From an uncultured Flavobacteriales bacterium (GTDB taxonomy: Bacteria > Bacteroidota > Bacteroidia > Flavobacteriales_D > Sanyastnellaceae), in assembly GCA_913051865.1 (NCBI GenBank), contig CAJXHE010000001.1, forward strand, positions 17,320 to 81,319: a stretch of DNA of 64,000 nucleotides, given 5' to 3'. The notes beneath the pieces were generated by a model. It saw nothing but the letters and a program-made list of their open reading frames with translations, ran no database searches and had not been told where the DNA came from. Both the position numbers and the translations under genes were made by a program. Positions 8,452 to 17,026 of the stretch are shown piece by piece. Position 1 is the stretch's first letter, and each line of letters begins with the position of its first letter.

Positions 8452-9540
8452 TTATTTAATATTTTCTGTAAGGGCGTCGATAAACTTAAATCCAGAGAGA
8501 AATTCTCTTGCGACGATTCTAATGAGTGTGTATCCTGGTATGGCAAGGACCATTCCTGAGACTCCGCCCAAGAGGCCAGCCATGCTTATGACGATGAAAA
8601 TCTCGAGGGGGTGAGCCATCACTCTGTTTGAGAAGATAAAAGGCTGTGTGAAGAAGTTGTCGACGAGCTGGGCTACGCCGTAAATTATAGCGGTATAAAG
8701 GATTTGTAGCCCCCAACCAGACGGGTCTCCGGAATATGTTGTGGCGACAATGAGAAGGCCTAGCGCTGTTGACGCCAGGGGGCCTAGGTATGGAATCAGG
8801 TTGAAGATGCCCGCAATAAATCCCAACAAGAGTGCGTGTTCCGATCCGACAATGGCCAGTCCCGAACTGACCATGACGGTCACGATTGTAACTTGAATAA
8901 TCAGTCCGCTGAAGTATCTCGTGAGTAGGTATGATGATGATACCATTACATGCTCCATTTTTTCTACCTGAGAATTTGGCGTCAGCGTGACAATCATTTT
9001 GTGAAATAAGTTTCCGTCTTTAAGAAAGAAAAACGTCATAAACAGGATGGAGAAAATAGCGACAAAAGCACTTCCTAAAAAGCCAAATAAGCCGCTGAAG
9101 ATGCTGCCGACTCCGTCAAGTCCGATGATGGATTGGATTTGGTTTGTAAGAAAACCCGTGGGGGTTTGGTCAGAAAGATTCAGTTTTGAGGAAAGTGCAT
9201 CTGCGTGTGACATCCATTCATTCACAGTCGCTGTTATTTGTTGAGGGTCAAGAGAATTCAGAGCTCTGGCTTCAGAAGTGACAAGGGGGCCAAACATTGC
9301 AATAACAAAACTCCCCAGTGTGATGAAGCACAAGAGTGCCAAGACTGCACCGACATAAGAAGGGAGGTTGTGTCCTTTTATTTGCACTTTAGAAATAAGG
9401 TTAACGATAGGCCGGCCGGCAAAACTAAGAGCTACTGAAATGAGGAGGTAGCCGACGATTTCTCGAAAGAAATACAATGCGTAGAGTCCCAATAGGACGC
9501 CCAAGACTTGGAGGATAGTTCTCGTAGTTGAATTCTTCAT
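8452..9540 (-). CDS. AI-2E family transporter (PerM-type permease)
   Basis: 362 residues with about eight hydrophobic segments arranged as in the AI-2E exporter-like family: two or three near the N-terminus (LQVLGVLLGLYALYFF, VGYLLISVALSFAGRPIV, YVGAVLALLCFITLG), a soluble stretch at residues 85-130, then TM pairs including FVAIFSILFMTFFFLKDG and the conserved IAGIFNLIPYLGPLASTALG block and QLVDNFFTQPFIFSNRVMAHPLEIFIVI. The last two motifs identify the family. The real substrate is unknown for most members. It lies 25 bases downstream of sixA in the same direction. Confidence 0.9.
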   Translation of the reverse strand: MKNSTTRTILQVLGVLLGLYALYFFREIVGYLLISVALSFAGRPIVNLISKVQIKGHNLPSYVGAVLALLCFITLGSFVIAMFGPLVTSEARALNSLDPQQITATVNEWMSHADALSSKLNLSDQTPTGFLTNQIQSIIGLDGVGSIFSGLFGFLGSAFVAIFSILFMTFFFLKDGNLFHKMIVTLTPNSQVEKMEHVMVSSSYLLTRYFSGLIIQVTIVTVMVSSGLAIVGSEHALLLGFIAGIFNLIPYLGPLASTALGLLIVATTYSGDPSGWGLQILYTAIIYGVAQLVDNFFTQPFIFSNRVMAHPLEIFIVISMAGLLGGVSGMVLAIPGYTLIRIVAREFLSGFKFIDALTENIK

Positions 9541-9565
9541 TTTTACTTCATCTTATGAAAGCAAG

Positions 9566-10048
9566 TTAGGGTCTGTAGTCACTCAGAACGTTCCCTGTAC
9601 CGTCAAATACTTCATGCCAATCGTTGATAAGTAGCTCCATCTTCACGCAAGCACCTGGTGTCATTGTGATTTGTGAGCCTGACAGTATGGTGATTAAGTC
9701 TGAAATGCCAGGGTTATGCCCTACAACAATGCAGGTGGTGATTTCAGAGGGGAGCTTTTCGATGTGCCTTAACCAAGTTCCTGGGGCTGCGAGGTATCCT
9801 TCTTCAATGTAGTTTGCTGAAATATTTAGGTTATGAAGCCCAGAGAGTAACAATTGAGTTGTTTCTGTAGTGCGTCTTGAAGGCGAGGAGAGGAGGGTGA
9901 TTTTATCCGTTGCGAGTTCTCGTTCTTGTTCGGCAAGCTCGATGCCAAACCGTTTGATGTCAAGCCTTCCTTGTTCACTGAGTGGACGGTCAAAATCGGG
10001 GCTTCCTGGTGAGGATTCTCCATGACGAAAGATAAAAAGTTTAGGCAC
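9566..10048 (-). CDS. sixA: SixA-type histidine phosphatase
   Basis: 160 residues of the histidine phosphatase superfamily. The phospho-accepting RHG motif is at the N-terminus (LFIFRHGESSPGSPDFDRPLSEQG) and the second catalytic histidine is in VVGHNPGISDL. The small size and RPLSEQG spacing match SixA, known in E. coli to act on phosphohistidine of phosphotransfer proteins; a phosphoglycerate-mutase-like role is the alternative. The start codon is GTG at 10048. It lies upstream of the AI-2E gene, probably cotranscribed, and is divergent from the DtxR-type regulator. Confidence 0.85.
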   Translation of the reverse strand: MPKLFIFRHGESSPGSPDFDRPLSEQGRLDIKRFGIELAEQERELATDKITLLSSPSRRTTETTQLLLSGLHNLNISANYIEEGYLAAPGTWLRHIEKLPSEITTCIVVGHNPGISDLITILSGSQITMTPGACVKMELLINDWHEVFDGTGNVLSDYRP

Positions 10049-10074
10049 GGCTAAATATTTTAATAAGGATGGTG

Positions 10075-10082
10075 TAAATTTG
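10075..10082 (+). promoter_or_regulatory. -7 box before the DtxR-type regulator gene
   Basis: TAAATTTG is a perfect TAnnTTTG match. It contains the TTG proposed as start by the ORF track (10080), so it argues that the real start is the GTG at 10104. Confidence 0.5.
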
Positions 10083-10103
10083 CAGATACAAATTACTTAT
10101 AAA

Positions 10104-10772
10104 GTGACTTCATTACCAACTACAAGTAACAGACAAGATTATCTCAAAGCAATATTGTCGATTGAGCTGAAAGGTGGCAAAGCAAGCACTTCGGCCATCG
10201 CAACTCGTTTAAGCACTCAGCCAGCATCAGTGACAGGGATGTTGAAGGTGCTTTCAGACCACAATCTTGTGTCTTATGTGCCCTATCAGGGCGCCGAACT
10301 TACGTCAACCGGTAAAGTCCAAGCCATTAACCTTGTCAGAAAACACAGGTTGTGGGAGACGTTTATGGTGGAGAAGTTGGGGTTCGGTTGGGAGGAGGTT
10401 CATGATGTTGCTGAACAGCTTGAGCACATTGATTCCCCCAAGCTTATTGAGAAACTAGATGCATTTTTAGGTCGTCCGCGCTTCGACCCCCATGGAGACC
10501 CTATTCCTGATGCGGACGGAAACATACTAGACAGAAGGTCTCTTGTTGAAGTCAGTGCGCTAAAGGTTGGAGAAAAGGCTTCTGTTCGTGGGGTTCTAGG
10601 GAGCAGCGATTCGTTTTTAAAACATTTGGACGATTTGGGAATCAAGCTCGGTCTTGAGTTTTCTGTAGAGAAAATATTTGAATATGATGGGAGTTTTCAG
10701 GTGAAGGTCTTGAAGGAAGAAAAGGTTTGGTCTAAGAAGTTAGTGGAACAATTATTAGTTGAGAAAAAATGA
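10104..10772 (+). CDS. DtxR/MntR-family metal-dependent transcriptional regulator
   Basis: About 222 residues. The N-terminal winged helix (RQDYLKAILSIELKGGKASTSAIATRLSTQPASVTGMLKVLSDHNLVSYVPYQGAELT) is followed by the dimerisation/metal domain (LWETFMVEKLGFGWEEVHDVAEQLEHI, DPHGDPIPDADG) and a C-terminal SH3/FeoA-like domain (LKVGEKASVRGVLGSSDSFLKHLDDLGIKLG). I prefer the GTG at 10104 over the TTG at 10080, because the latter lies inside a promoter box and the family fold begins at SNRQDYL. The stop overlaps the start of the ZIP transporter by 4 bases, so it likely controls manganese, iron or zinc supply through that transporter. Confidence 0.88.
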   Translation: MTSLPTTSNRQDYLKAILSIELKGGKASTSAIATRLSTQPASVTGMLKVLSDHNLVSYVPYQGAELTSTGKVQAINLVRKHRLWETFMVEKLGFGWEEVHDVAEQLEHIDSPKLIEKLDAFLGRPRFDPHGDPIPDADGNILDRRSLVEVSALKVGEKASVRGVLGSSDSFLKHLDDLGIKLGLEFSVEKIFEYDGSFQVKVLKEEKVWSKKLVEQLLVEKK

Positions 10773-11596
10773 CATTTGATTCATTGATATTATGGCTTGA
10801 ATCTATAGGTCCTATAAAGGCGGCTCTGGTCGCGACAACTTTCACATGGGCCTTAACTGCCGCAGGGGCATCGTTGGTTTTTTTCTTCAAATCAATGCAC
10901 AGAAAATGGTTTGATGGTATGCTCGGATTTACGGGTGGGGTTATGGTGGCAGCGAGTTTCTGGTCACTTCTGGCGCCTTCTATAGAGCTGTCGGGGGGTG
11001 AAGGGTTTGCGAAGGTTTTTCCCGCCGCAATCGGATTTGGGTTAGGGGCTCTTTTTATTTTCGGGTTGGATAAAATAACCCCTCACCTTCATATTAATTT
11101 CAACAAGGATGAAGCAGAGGGACCTAAAACAGATTGGCACAGTTCAACGCTTTTAATTCTTGCGATTACGCTTCATAACATCCCAGAAGGACTTGCTGTG
11201 GGAGTGATTTTCGGAGGAGCTGCGATGGGGCTAGATGGTGCCACAACAGCCGGAGCTGTAGCCCTTGCGATCGGAATAGGAATTCAGAACTTTCCCGAAG
11301 GACTCGCTGTCTCAATGCCGCTTCGCCGTCAAGGTGTGAGTCGCCGTAAGTCATTTATGTACGGACAACTTTCGGCTGTCGTAGAGCCTATTGCGGGCGT
11401 TATAGGTGCGTTGCTTGTCGTCCAAATGACACCCATCCTTCCTTATGCTCTTGCTTTTGCAGCCGGAGCAATGATTTTTGTCGTCATTGAAGAAGTGGTT
11501 CCCGAAACCCAGCGCGACAAGTATACAGACTTTGCGACGATGGGATTTATATTGGGCTTCATTGTCATGATGTCCCTTGATGTAGGGCTGGGTTAA
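10769..11596 (+). CDS. ZIP family metal transporter (GufA-like)
   Basis: 275 residues with about eight membrane segments. The two metal-path motifs are present: LAITLHNIPEGLAVGVIFGG and the second GIGIQNFPEGLAVSMPLRRQG, plus VIEEVVPE in a later helix. Between TM3 and TM4 is a charged loop with HLHINFNKDEAEG that may bind metal. ZIP proteins bring Zn, Fe or Mn into the cytoplasm. The ATGA overlap with the upstream DtxR-type gene implies translational coupling and a regulator/transporter unit. The QN variant in the second motif is normal for the GufA subfamily. Convergent with mpl. Confidence 0.92.
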   Translation: MTFDSLILWLESIGPIKAALVATTFTWALTAAGASLVFFFKSMHRKWFDGMLGFTGGVMVAASFWSLLAPSIELSGGEGFAKVFPAAIGFGLGALFIFGLDKITPHLHINFNKDEAEGPKTDWHSSTLLILAITLHNIPEGLAVGVIFGGAAMGLDGATTAGAVALAIGIGIQNFPEGLAVSMPLRRQGVSRRKSFMYGQLSAVVEPIAGVIGALLVVQMTPILPYALAFAAGAMIFVVIEEVVPETQRDKYTDFATMGFILGFIVMMSLDVGLG

Positions 11597-11616
11597 GTGA
11601 CGTGACGTGAAGGTTC

Positions 11617-12972
11617 TTATTGTGGGGTGTCTGCGCCACCAAACCTCCCCGAGCTCATCATGAGTACACAGTGATTTTCTTTTGGGATGTCTTGAAGCCG
11701 ATTCTCCAGTTGATCCACTGACGTTATGACCTCAACATCTTCTCTACCAAAACACGCGATGACTTCTTGTTTTGAAATTGCGGGAAGCCTTTTATGCTTG
11801 ACCACTTCAGGATCATAGAATACGATGGCATGATCAACAGCGTTCATGCTTCCTTTGTATTGCGGCAGGAATTGTTTATTCAAACTTGAGAATGTATGGA
11901 GCTCGAATACTGCAGTGACTGACCTGTCTGGATAAGACCCCACGACGCCCGCTTGTGTCGCTTTCAGTTTTGAGGGTGCATGCGCAAAATCTCTATAGAC
12001 GGTAAAGTTTTTCTCTGGTCTGTCAACAGCAACTTCAAGCCGTCTTGCTGCACCTGTAAATCCTTCGATGGCGCCATCGAATTCTCCGACATCTATCCCC
12101 AATGATTGACACACAGCTCTCGCTCCAGCAAGGTTTTGGAAGTTGTGTGCGCCCACAAGAGACGTTTTAACGCAGGTTTTATCCGAATAGGTGATCTCTG
12201 ATGCGCCATTGCCCGGAATGCTTTTAGGTGTCTCATAAGGTGTAAGATGAATATCTTTCCTTGCGATGCGGGCTTCTTCAATAAGATGCACGAGTTGTGG
12301 GTCTTCACTACAATAGGCCAGTGTTGCGCCTTTCTCCATCGTTCCTATAAACTCACGGAATGTGTCTAAGTAGCTTTCTTCAGTGGGGAAGACATTGATG
12401 TGATCCCATGCGATGCCTGTAATGATGGCAAGATGGGGCTTGTAGTGAAGGAATTTGGATCTGCGATCTATGGGCGAACTCAGATACTCGTCTCCCTCAA
12501 TAATAGCCAGATCGTTTGCTTCATCTAGCTTAAGCATCCGGTCAAACCCAGCGAGTTGAGCACCCACCATATAATCTGCATTCCTACCTAGTGCGTTAAG
12601 GACGTGAAGAATCATAGATGTGATCGTTGTTTTTCCGTGCGACCCACCGACGACGACCCTTTGTTTGTTTTTAGTTGCTTGGAATAAAAATTCTGGATAC
12701 GATTGTATACTCAGCCCTAGCTCTTTCGCTTTTGCAAGCTCCGGATTATCTCTAAGGGCATGCATGCCTAGGATGACAACATCTATATCTTTTGTGATTG
12801 TATCGGGATACCAACCTTCATTATCTGGTAAAAGCCCTGCGTCTTCAAGCCTGCCACGACTCGGTTCAAAGATTTGGTCATCACTGCCTGATACCTCATG
12901 TCCCAAATGATCAAGTGCAAGTGCAAAATTATGCATCGCACTGCCTCCTATCGCTATTAGATGAATCCTCAT
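11617..12972 (-). CDS. mpl: UDP-N-acetylmuramate:L-alanyl-gamma-D-glutamyl-meso-diaminopimelate ligase
   Basis: 451 residues of the Mur ligase family. The N-terminal UDP-binding part starts MRIHLIAIGGSAMHNFALALDHLGHEVSGSDD; the ATP loop is VVVGGSHGKTTITSMILHVL; the central domain has IIEGDEYLSSPIDRRSKFLHYKPHLAIITGIAWDHINVFP; the C-terminal domain has YRDFAHAPSKLKATQ. The GGSAMHN and AHAPSK features separate Mpl from MurC (which has GIGG and DYAHHP). Mpl reattaches recycled murein tripeptide to UDP-MurNAc, so the cell recycles peptidoglycan. Single gene between two rightward genes. Confidence 0.93.
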   Translation of the reverse strand: MRIHLIAIGGSAMHNFALALDHLGHEVSGSDDQIFEPSRGRLEDAGLLPDNEGWYPDTITKDIDVVILGMHALRDNPELAKAKELGLSIQSYPEFLFQATKNKQRVVVGGSHGKTTITSMILHVLNALGRNADYMVGAQLAGFDRMLKLDEANDLAIIEGDEYLSSPIDRRSKFLHYKPHLAIITGIAWDHINVFPTEESYLDTFREFIGTMEKGATLAYCSEDPQLVHLIEEARIARKDIHLTPYETPKSIPGNGASEITYSDKTCVKTSLVGAHNFQNLAGARAVCQSLGIDVGEFDGAIEGFTGAARRLEVAVDRPEKNFTVYRDFAHAPSKLKATQAGVVGSYPDRSVTAVFELHTFSSLNKQFLPQYKGSMNAVDHAIVFYDPEVVKHKRLPAISKQEVIACFGREDVEVITSVDQLENRLQDIPKENHCVLMMSSGRFGGADTPQ

Positions 12973-13039
12973 GTGGTAAAGTTGAACATTTGTCTCCTCA
13001 CTTTTGCGTTATTCAAAACCTTTTTCCCACATTGCACTT

Positions 13040-13885
13040 ATGAAAATTACGCATGGCTTCTCAGATGGTATCCGTACTTCTTTTAAGGCGCTTCCTTTTA
13101 TGTTCAAGCATAAAATGCTGATTTGGTTCCTTCCCGCATTTTTTTTAACGCTTGCTTTAAGCTACGGTGCTTTTGCGCTCATCGATATGGCTGTTGATTT
13201 TGTGGACCGTCTTTACACAAATGCTTTTGGAGCACATTCTTTGGATGTGTGTGGAGAAGGGGTGATTGTCATGGATTGCATTGAAGAAGTATGCATAGCC
13301 TTAGGGTCTTACATGTTGGGTATCGTGGTTTGGGTGGGGCTGTTTTGGCTAAAGATAAAATTATTGAAATATGTCGTGCTTGCTTTTCTGGGGCCTGTCA
13401 TGTCTGTCATATCCGATGTGACAGAAGAGAAATTAACGGGCGTTAAGCATCCTTTTTCTTTAAAGAAATTTATTCGAGATGTTTTTCGTGGCATCCGAAC
13501 AGCGCTTCTTTATTTGTTTATAGAATTATTCCTCGCGTTACTTTTGTTGGTCGTTGCACTTGTTGCGGGGTGGGTCTTTCCTGTATTGCTGCCTTTCCTT
13601 GCGCCCCTTGAAGTGATTGTTGCGTTCATCATCGGCGCTTTCTTCTACGGAGCAGTGGCCCTAGATTATGTATGGGAAAGAGAAGATGTGGGTGCATTAG
13701 GATCGTTAGGGTTGGCTTATAAATCCCGCAGATTAGCTGTTGGAATAGGTGTTCCTTTTGCGATTTGGATGGCAATTCCCATTGTTAACTTCACGCTGGC
13801 TCCCATTTTCGCGCCTGCTTTGGCGACAGTGGCTGCAGTTCTCGCATTAAAGGGAGGTGAAGACAAGCACTCAAGCCCTGAGTGA
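13040..13885 (+). CDS. EI24/CysZ-like membrane protein
   Basis: The track start (13004) adds 12 residues; I prefer the ATG at 13040 (MKITHGFSDGIRTSFKALPFM), giving 281 residues. The motif GFSDGIRTSFKALPFMFKHKMLIWFLPAFF and the later FLGPVMSVISDVTEEKLTG and RDVFRGIRTALLYLFIELFLALLLLVV fit the EI24 domain family that includes CysZ, a sulfate permease in E. coli. About five to six hydrophobic segments. No cys genes are near, so a sulfate role is only a possibility. The stop codon lies inside a hairpin (13878-13902). Confidence 0.78.
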   Translation: MKITHGFSDGIRTSFKALPFMFKHKMLIWFLPAFFLTLALSYGAFALIDMAVDFVDRLYTNAFGAHSLDVCGEGVIVMDCIEEVCIALGSYMLGIVVWVGLFWLKIKLLKYVVLAFLGPVMSVISDVTEEKLTGVKHPFSLKKFIRDVFRGIRTALLYLFIELFLALLLLVVALVAGWVFPVLLPFLAPLEVIVAFIIGAFFYGAVALDYVWEREDVGALGSLGLAYKSRRLAVGIGVPFAIWMAIPIVNFTLAPIFAPALATVAAVLALKGGEDKHSSPE

Positions 13886-13902
13886 CAACATCGGTCACTC
13901 AG
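13878..13902. terminator. Hairpin between convergent genes (probable bidirectional terminator)
   Basis: Perfect 9-base arms CTGAGTGAC and GTCACTCAG with a 7-base loop between the stops of the EI24-like gene and aroA. There is no T tract on either side, so it may act as a transcript-end stabiliser rather than a classical intrinsic terminator. Confidence 0.5.
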
Positions 13903-13919
13903 TCAAAAGGGATGGGGTG

Positions 13920-15200
13920 TTATTTAACTTCTTGAATGATGCCACCTATAGAAGCGAGATCGTCAAAGAAGGTGGGGTAGCTTTTTGCGACACATCCCGC
14001 ATTTAAAATCTCCACTTCTGCACCTCCTGCGCATCCCAAGATAGCTGCGGCCATCACAATGCGATGATCTCCATGTGGATTGATTCTGCAGGCCTTGGTT
14101 TTTCCGGGGTGGACAATGAGATCGTCCTTGTCACGTTCGATCGTAATCCCCGCTTTTGCAAATTCTGAGATGAGAACGGACGCTCTGTCAGATTCCTTTC
14201 CCACAAGTCTATGTGCCCCACTTAATCTTGAGGGTTTGTTGCTGAAGCAAGCCAAAGCGGCAAGAACAGGGAAGAGGTCAGGCGCGTTTGTAAGGTCGAG
14301 ATTAAATGCTCTGGGGCGTTTCTTCTTAATGCTCAATCCCTCATCTGTCCCTAGAATATGATATCCTGCAAAAAGCAATGCGCCCTTAATGCCTGAATCA
14401 GCCTGGGTAAAGTCACCTCTTATTCCAGTAACTTCTAAGTCAGGTTGTGCACACAGTGCCCCCAAAACCAAAAGTGTGGCGGCCGCGCTCCAGTCAGCAT
14501 CAATGCTAAAGTTTCCACCGCGCCCAGTTTGGTTGGAAGGGATATGAAACACATCAGTTTCATCAGATGTTTCATGTGTATAATCCAGATCAAAAGTTCT
14601 CAGGACCTCAAGCGTCATGTCAATGTAAGGGCGGGATGTAATCCCTTTAACAGTGACTTTAGAGTCATTCTCAGCATACGGTAATGCCAAAAGGAGTCCG
14701 GTAAGAAACTGCGAGCTAACACTTCCATCAAGATGTATATCTCCACCGACCAGAGGGCCTTCTAATTCAAGTGGTAAAGTGTGCGATGCAGCACATGATG
14801 CACCTAGTTTTTGCAAGCCATCAGACACCATGTCCATGGGTCGAGACAACAATGTTCCCTTTCCAGTCAACAAGATGGTCGTATTCGCTAGTGCAGCAAT
14901 GGGAGCCATCATTCGGGCTGCGAGACCAGATTCACCAGCGTTGAGTTCTTGTGAGCGAGGACGTGGTATTCCGCCCGCGGTGGGTGTGATGCGAATGGCT
15001 TCTTTTCCAAGTTCTATTTCTGCGCCAAGAACGGCAGCCATTTCTAGCGTGGAAGTCGTGTCGTCACTATCGCTAATGCCATGTATCATTGACGGTGAAT
15101 CTGCAAGAAGTGCGGCAGCGATGAATCGAGCACTTAGGCTTTTTGAAGGAGGCGCAGCGACTTCTCCTGACAGTGTGCTAGGTGTCACGCGAAGAATCAT
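13920..15200 (-). CDS. aroA: 3-phosphoshikimate 1-carboxyvinyltransferase (EPSP synthase)
   Basis: 426 residues. AroA joins shikimate-3-phosphate and PEP to form EPSP in the chorismate pathway. Visible motifs: VAAPPSKSLSARFIAAALLADSPS at the N-terminus (substrate Lys/Ser/Arg), LNAGESGLAARMMAPIAALANTTILLTGKGTLLSRPM (N-A-G-E/S region), DGSVSSQFLTGLLLALPYA and the C-terminal NPHGDHRIVMAAAILGC. Normal length. The start overlaps the menG stop by 4 bases (ATGA), so it is translated with menG; both serve chorismate/menaquinone supply. aroC is found elsewhere in the window at 46.7 kb. Confidence 0.96.
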   Translation of the reverse strand: MILRVTPSTLSGEVAAPPSKSLSARFIAAALLADSPSMIHGISDSDDTTSTLEMAAVLGAEIELGKEAIRITPTAGGIPRPRSQELNAGESGLAARMMAPIAALANTTILLTGKGTLLSRPMDMVSDGLQKLGASCAASHTLPLELEGPLVGGDIHLDGSVSSQFLTGLLLALPYAENDSKVTVKGITSRPYIDMTLEVLRTFDLDYTHETSDETDVFHIPSNQTGRGGNFSIDADWSAAATLLVLGALCAQPDLEVTGIRGDFTQADSGIKGALLFAGYHILGTDEGLSIKKKRPRAFNLDLTNAPDLFPVLAALACFSNKPSRLSGAHRLVGKESDRASVLISEFAKAGITIERDKDDLIVHPGKTKACRINPHGDHRIVMAAAILGCAGGAEVEILNAGCVAKSYPTFFDDLASIGGIIQEVK

Positions 15201-15952
15201 TTGGCTGATGCTGGCTTGCGTCCGACATAAATACTTGCAATCCCTCCAGTTAGAGGTGTAACGCTCAGGTCTTCAAAGCCTATTGAGGCAAGACGGTCAA
15301 GGAAATCACGTCCTTCGGGAAATGCCATCACACTTTCTGGCAGGTAAGTGTATGCGGCTGGATCTTTGGAGACAAGTTTCCCTAAAGTCGGCATGATATG
15401 CTTAAAATAAAACCCAAATAACTGCTTGATAGGAAAATGTTTAGGCTTGCTAAACTCAAGTATTACAGTAAGTGAGTTGGGTGCTAGTACGCGATACATT
15501 TCTGAGAGTCCACGGTCTAGATTTTCAAAATTCCGAACACCGAATGCGACTGTGTAGGCCTCAAAAGACGCATCTTCAAATGGAAGGTTTTCGGAGTCAC
15601 CTTGTATCAATGAAATGCTATTTGTAAGACCTTTTACTTTTAATTTTTTGACACCTACATCTAACATGCCTTGCGAAATGTCAATGCCTGTTATTTTTGC
15701 TTCTAGCCCCATTCGAATGGCTTCAATTGCGAAATCTCCGGTACCAGTCGCCATGTCAATGATGGTTTTCGGAGCCACCGCTTCGCGCTTTAAAATTCGG
15801 ATGCATCGCTTGCGCCAAAGCACATCTATTCCCAAAGAAAAGAAATGATTTAAAAAGTCATAGCGATGTGCGATGCTGTCGAACATTCTTTCGACTTGCT
15901 TTTTCTTGTCTTCCTTTTCAGGAGACGTATACGGAGTGACTTTTGTTCCCAT
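15197..15952 (-). CDS. menG: Demethylmenaquinone methyltransferase
   Basis: 251 residues, class I SAM methyltransferase of the UbiE/MenG family. Motifs: VERMFDSIAHRYDFLNHFFSLGIDVLWRKRCI at residues 20-50, SAM motif I IIDMATGTGDFAIEA, then ITGIDISQGMLDVG and the family block FEAYTVAFGVRNFENLDRGLSEMYRVLAP. It performs the last step of menaquinone synthesis. Since Bacteroidota use menaquinone and not ubiquinone, menG is the better name than ubiE. It precedes aroA with a 4-base overlap. A TAATTTG-like stretch lies just upstream. Confidence 0.94.
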   Translation of the reverse strand: MGTKVTPYTSPEKEDKKKQVERMFDSIAHRYDFLNHFFSLGIDVLWRKRCIRILKREAVAPKTIIDMATGTGDFAIEAIRMGLEAKITGIDISQGMLDVGVKKLKVKGLTNSISLIQGDSENLPFEDASFEAYTVAFGVRNFENLDRGLSEMYRVLAPNSLTVILEFSKPKHFPIKQLFGFYFKHIMPTLGKLVSKDPAAYTYLPESVMAFPEGRDFLDRLASIGFEDLSVTPLTGGIASIYVGRKPASAK

Positions 15953-16012
15953 GAATTTTATATCAAATTAACCGTTTACAGAAAGATCTTGGGGGTAATA
16001 ATTGCACACACG

Positions 16013-16987
16013 TCATATTTCAGATAAAAGTGTATTTAAATCGACTGTAACGACTCCACTTTGTTCACAAACAAGTCCACCTGCGAGGTTTGCGGTTTCA
16101 GCGATCTGCGAAGGAGAAGCTCCTGAAGCAAGCATCAGTGCCGCTGTAGCAATGACAGTGTCTCCCGCGCCACTTACATCAATGACCTTGCTTGGACGGC
16201 AAGGGAAATGAGTGTGTACAACACCCTGTGAGGGTGCGTGAACCCACATGCCGAAGTTCCCGAGTGTCGTAAGGGATACAGTCGGATAAATTTTTTCGTG
16301 TAAAGAACCTATCGCAGATGGCAATCCTTCTGGAATCCCAACCTCTTGTTCGAGACCTTCACGCAATTCCTTAAGGTTTGGCTTGAACAAATCAACACCA
16401 CGATAATTGAGAAATCCTTTTAATTTAGGATCTACCGCAACAGGGATCTTACGTTTTTTGGCTTCTCCAATGAGCCCCGAAATAAGTGTTTGCGTGAGTA
16501 CGCCCTTGTCGTAATCCTCAAAAATAAGGACGTCGATGCGTTTGTTGTCTAAAATAGAAATGCAAGAAGACAGGAGGGATGCAGACAGTTCCGCAGAGAT
16601 TTCTTCATCGGTTTCCTCATCTACCCTGAGCATATGAACTTCATCCCGGATAATTCGTGTCTTCACTGTCGTCGGTCGCCCCTTTGAAAGGATGCACCCT
16701 TCGATGCCCATTCCCCGCGCTTTGAAAAGTTCAAGCAAACGGATTCCTGCGGGATCATTTCCTATTACAGTCGCAAGATGAACGTCTGCGCCAAGTGCTT
16801 GAACATTACGCGCTACGTTTGCTGCGCCACCTGCTCTCTCATCTCGTCCCGTCATCAGGACAACAGGCACAGGCGCTTCAGGACTATCCCGTTCCACTTT
16901 CCCAAATAAGTATGCATCCATCATCACATCACCCACCACCAGTGCGCTAAGGTTAGAAATGTTGTGTAATGCTTCTTGTTTGTTCAT
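16013..16987 (-). CDS. rfaE1: PfkB-family kinase, heptose-7-phosphate kinase type (RfaE domain I)
   Basis: 324 residues of the ribokinase fold. SALVVGDVMMDAYLFGKVERDSPEAPVPVV is the specific opening of the RfaE/HldE kinase domain, then GGAANVARNVQALGADVHLATVIGNDPAG. The catalytic signature DVSGAGDTVIATAALMLASG is near the C-terminus, and DYDKGVLTQ/AVDPKLKGFLNY agree with family members. It lacks the second cytidylyltransferase domain found in E. coli HldE, so it would be a stand-alone D-glycero-beta-D-manno-heptose-7-phosphate kinase for LPS-type heptose; other sugars cannot be excluded. Downstream of the aminotransferase gene by about 39 bases. Confidence 0.85.
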   Translation of the reverse strand: MNKQEALHNISNLSALVVGDVMMDAYLFGKVERDSPEAPVPVVLMTGRDERAGGAANVARNVQALGADVHLATVIGNDPAGIRLLELFKARGMGIEGCILSKGRPTTVKTRIIRDEVHMLRVDEETDEEISAELSASLLSSCISILDNKRIDVLIFEDYDKGVLTQTLISGLIGEAKKRKIPVAVDPKLKGFLNYRGVDLFKPNLKELREGLEQEVGIPEGLPSAIGSLHEKIYPTVSLTTLGNFGMWVHAPSQGVVHTHFPCRPSKVIDVSGAGDTVIATAALMLASGASPSQIAETANLAGGLVCEQSGVVTVDLNTLLSEI

Positions 16988-17026
16988 GTGTTATTGAGTC
17001 ATACGTTTGATGTCACCCATTGTCAA

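Noticed and set aside
11597-11612. Three tandem GTGAC units after the ZIP gene
   Set aside because: Only 14 bases between convergent genes; too short to call a repeat or a site.
14653-15261. 202-residue plus-strand ORF
   Set aside because: It lies antisense to aroA and the end of menG, both with clear family motifs, and its composition (Ser/Arg-rich) is that of a shadow frame.
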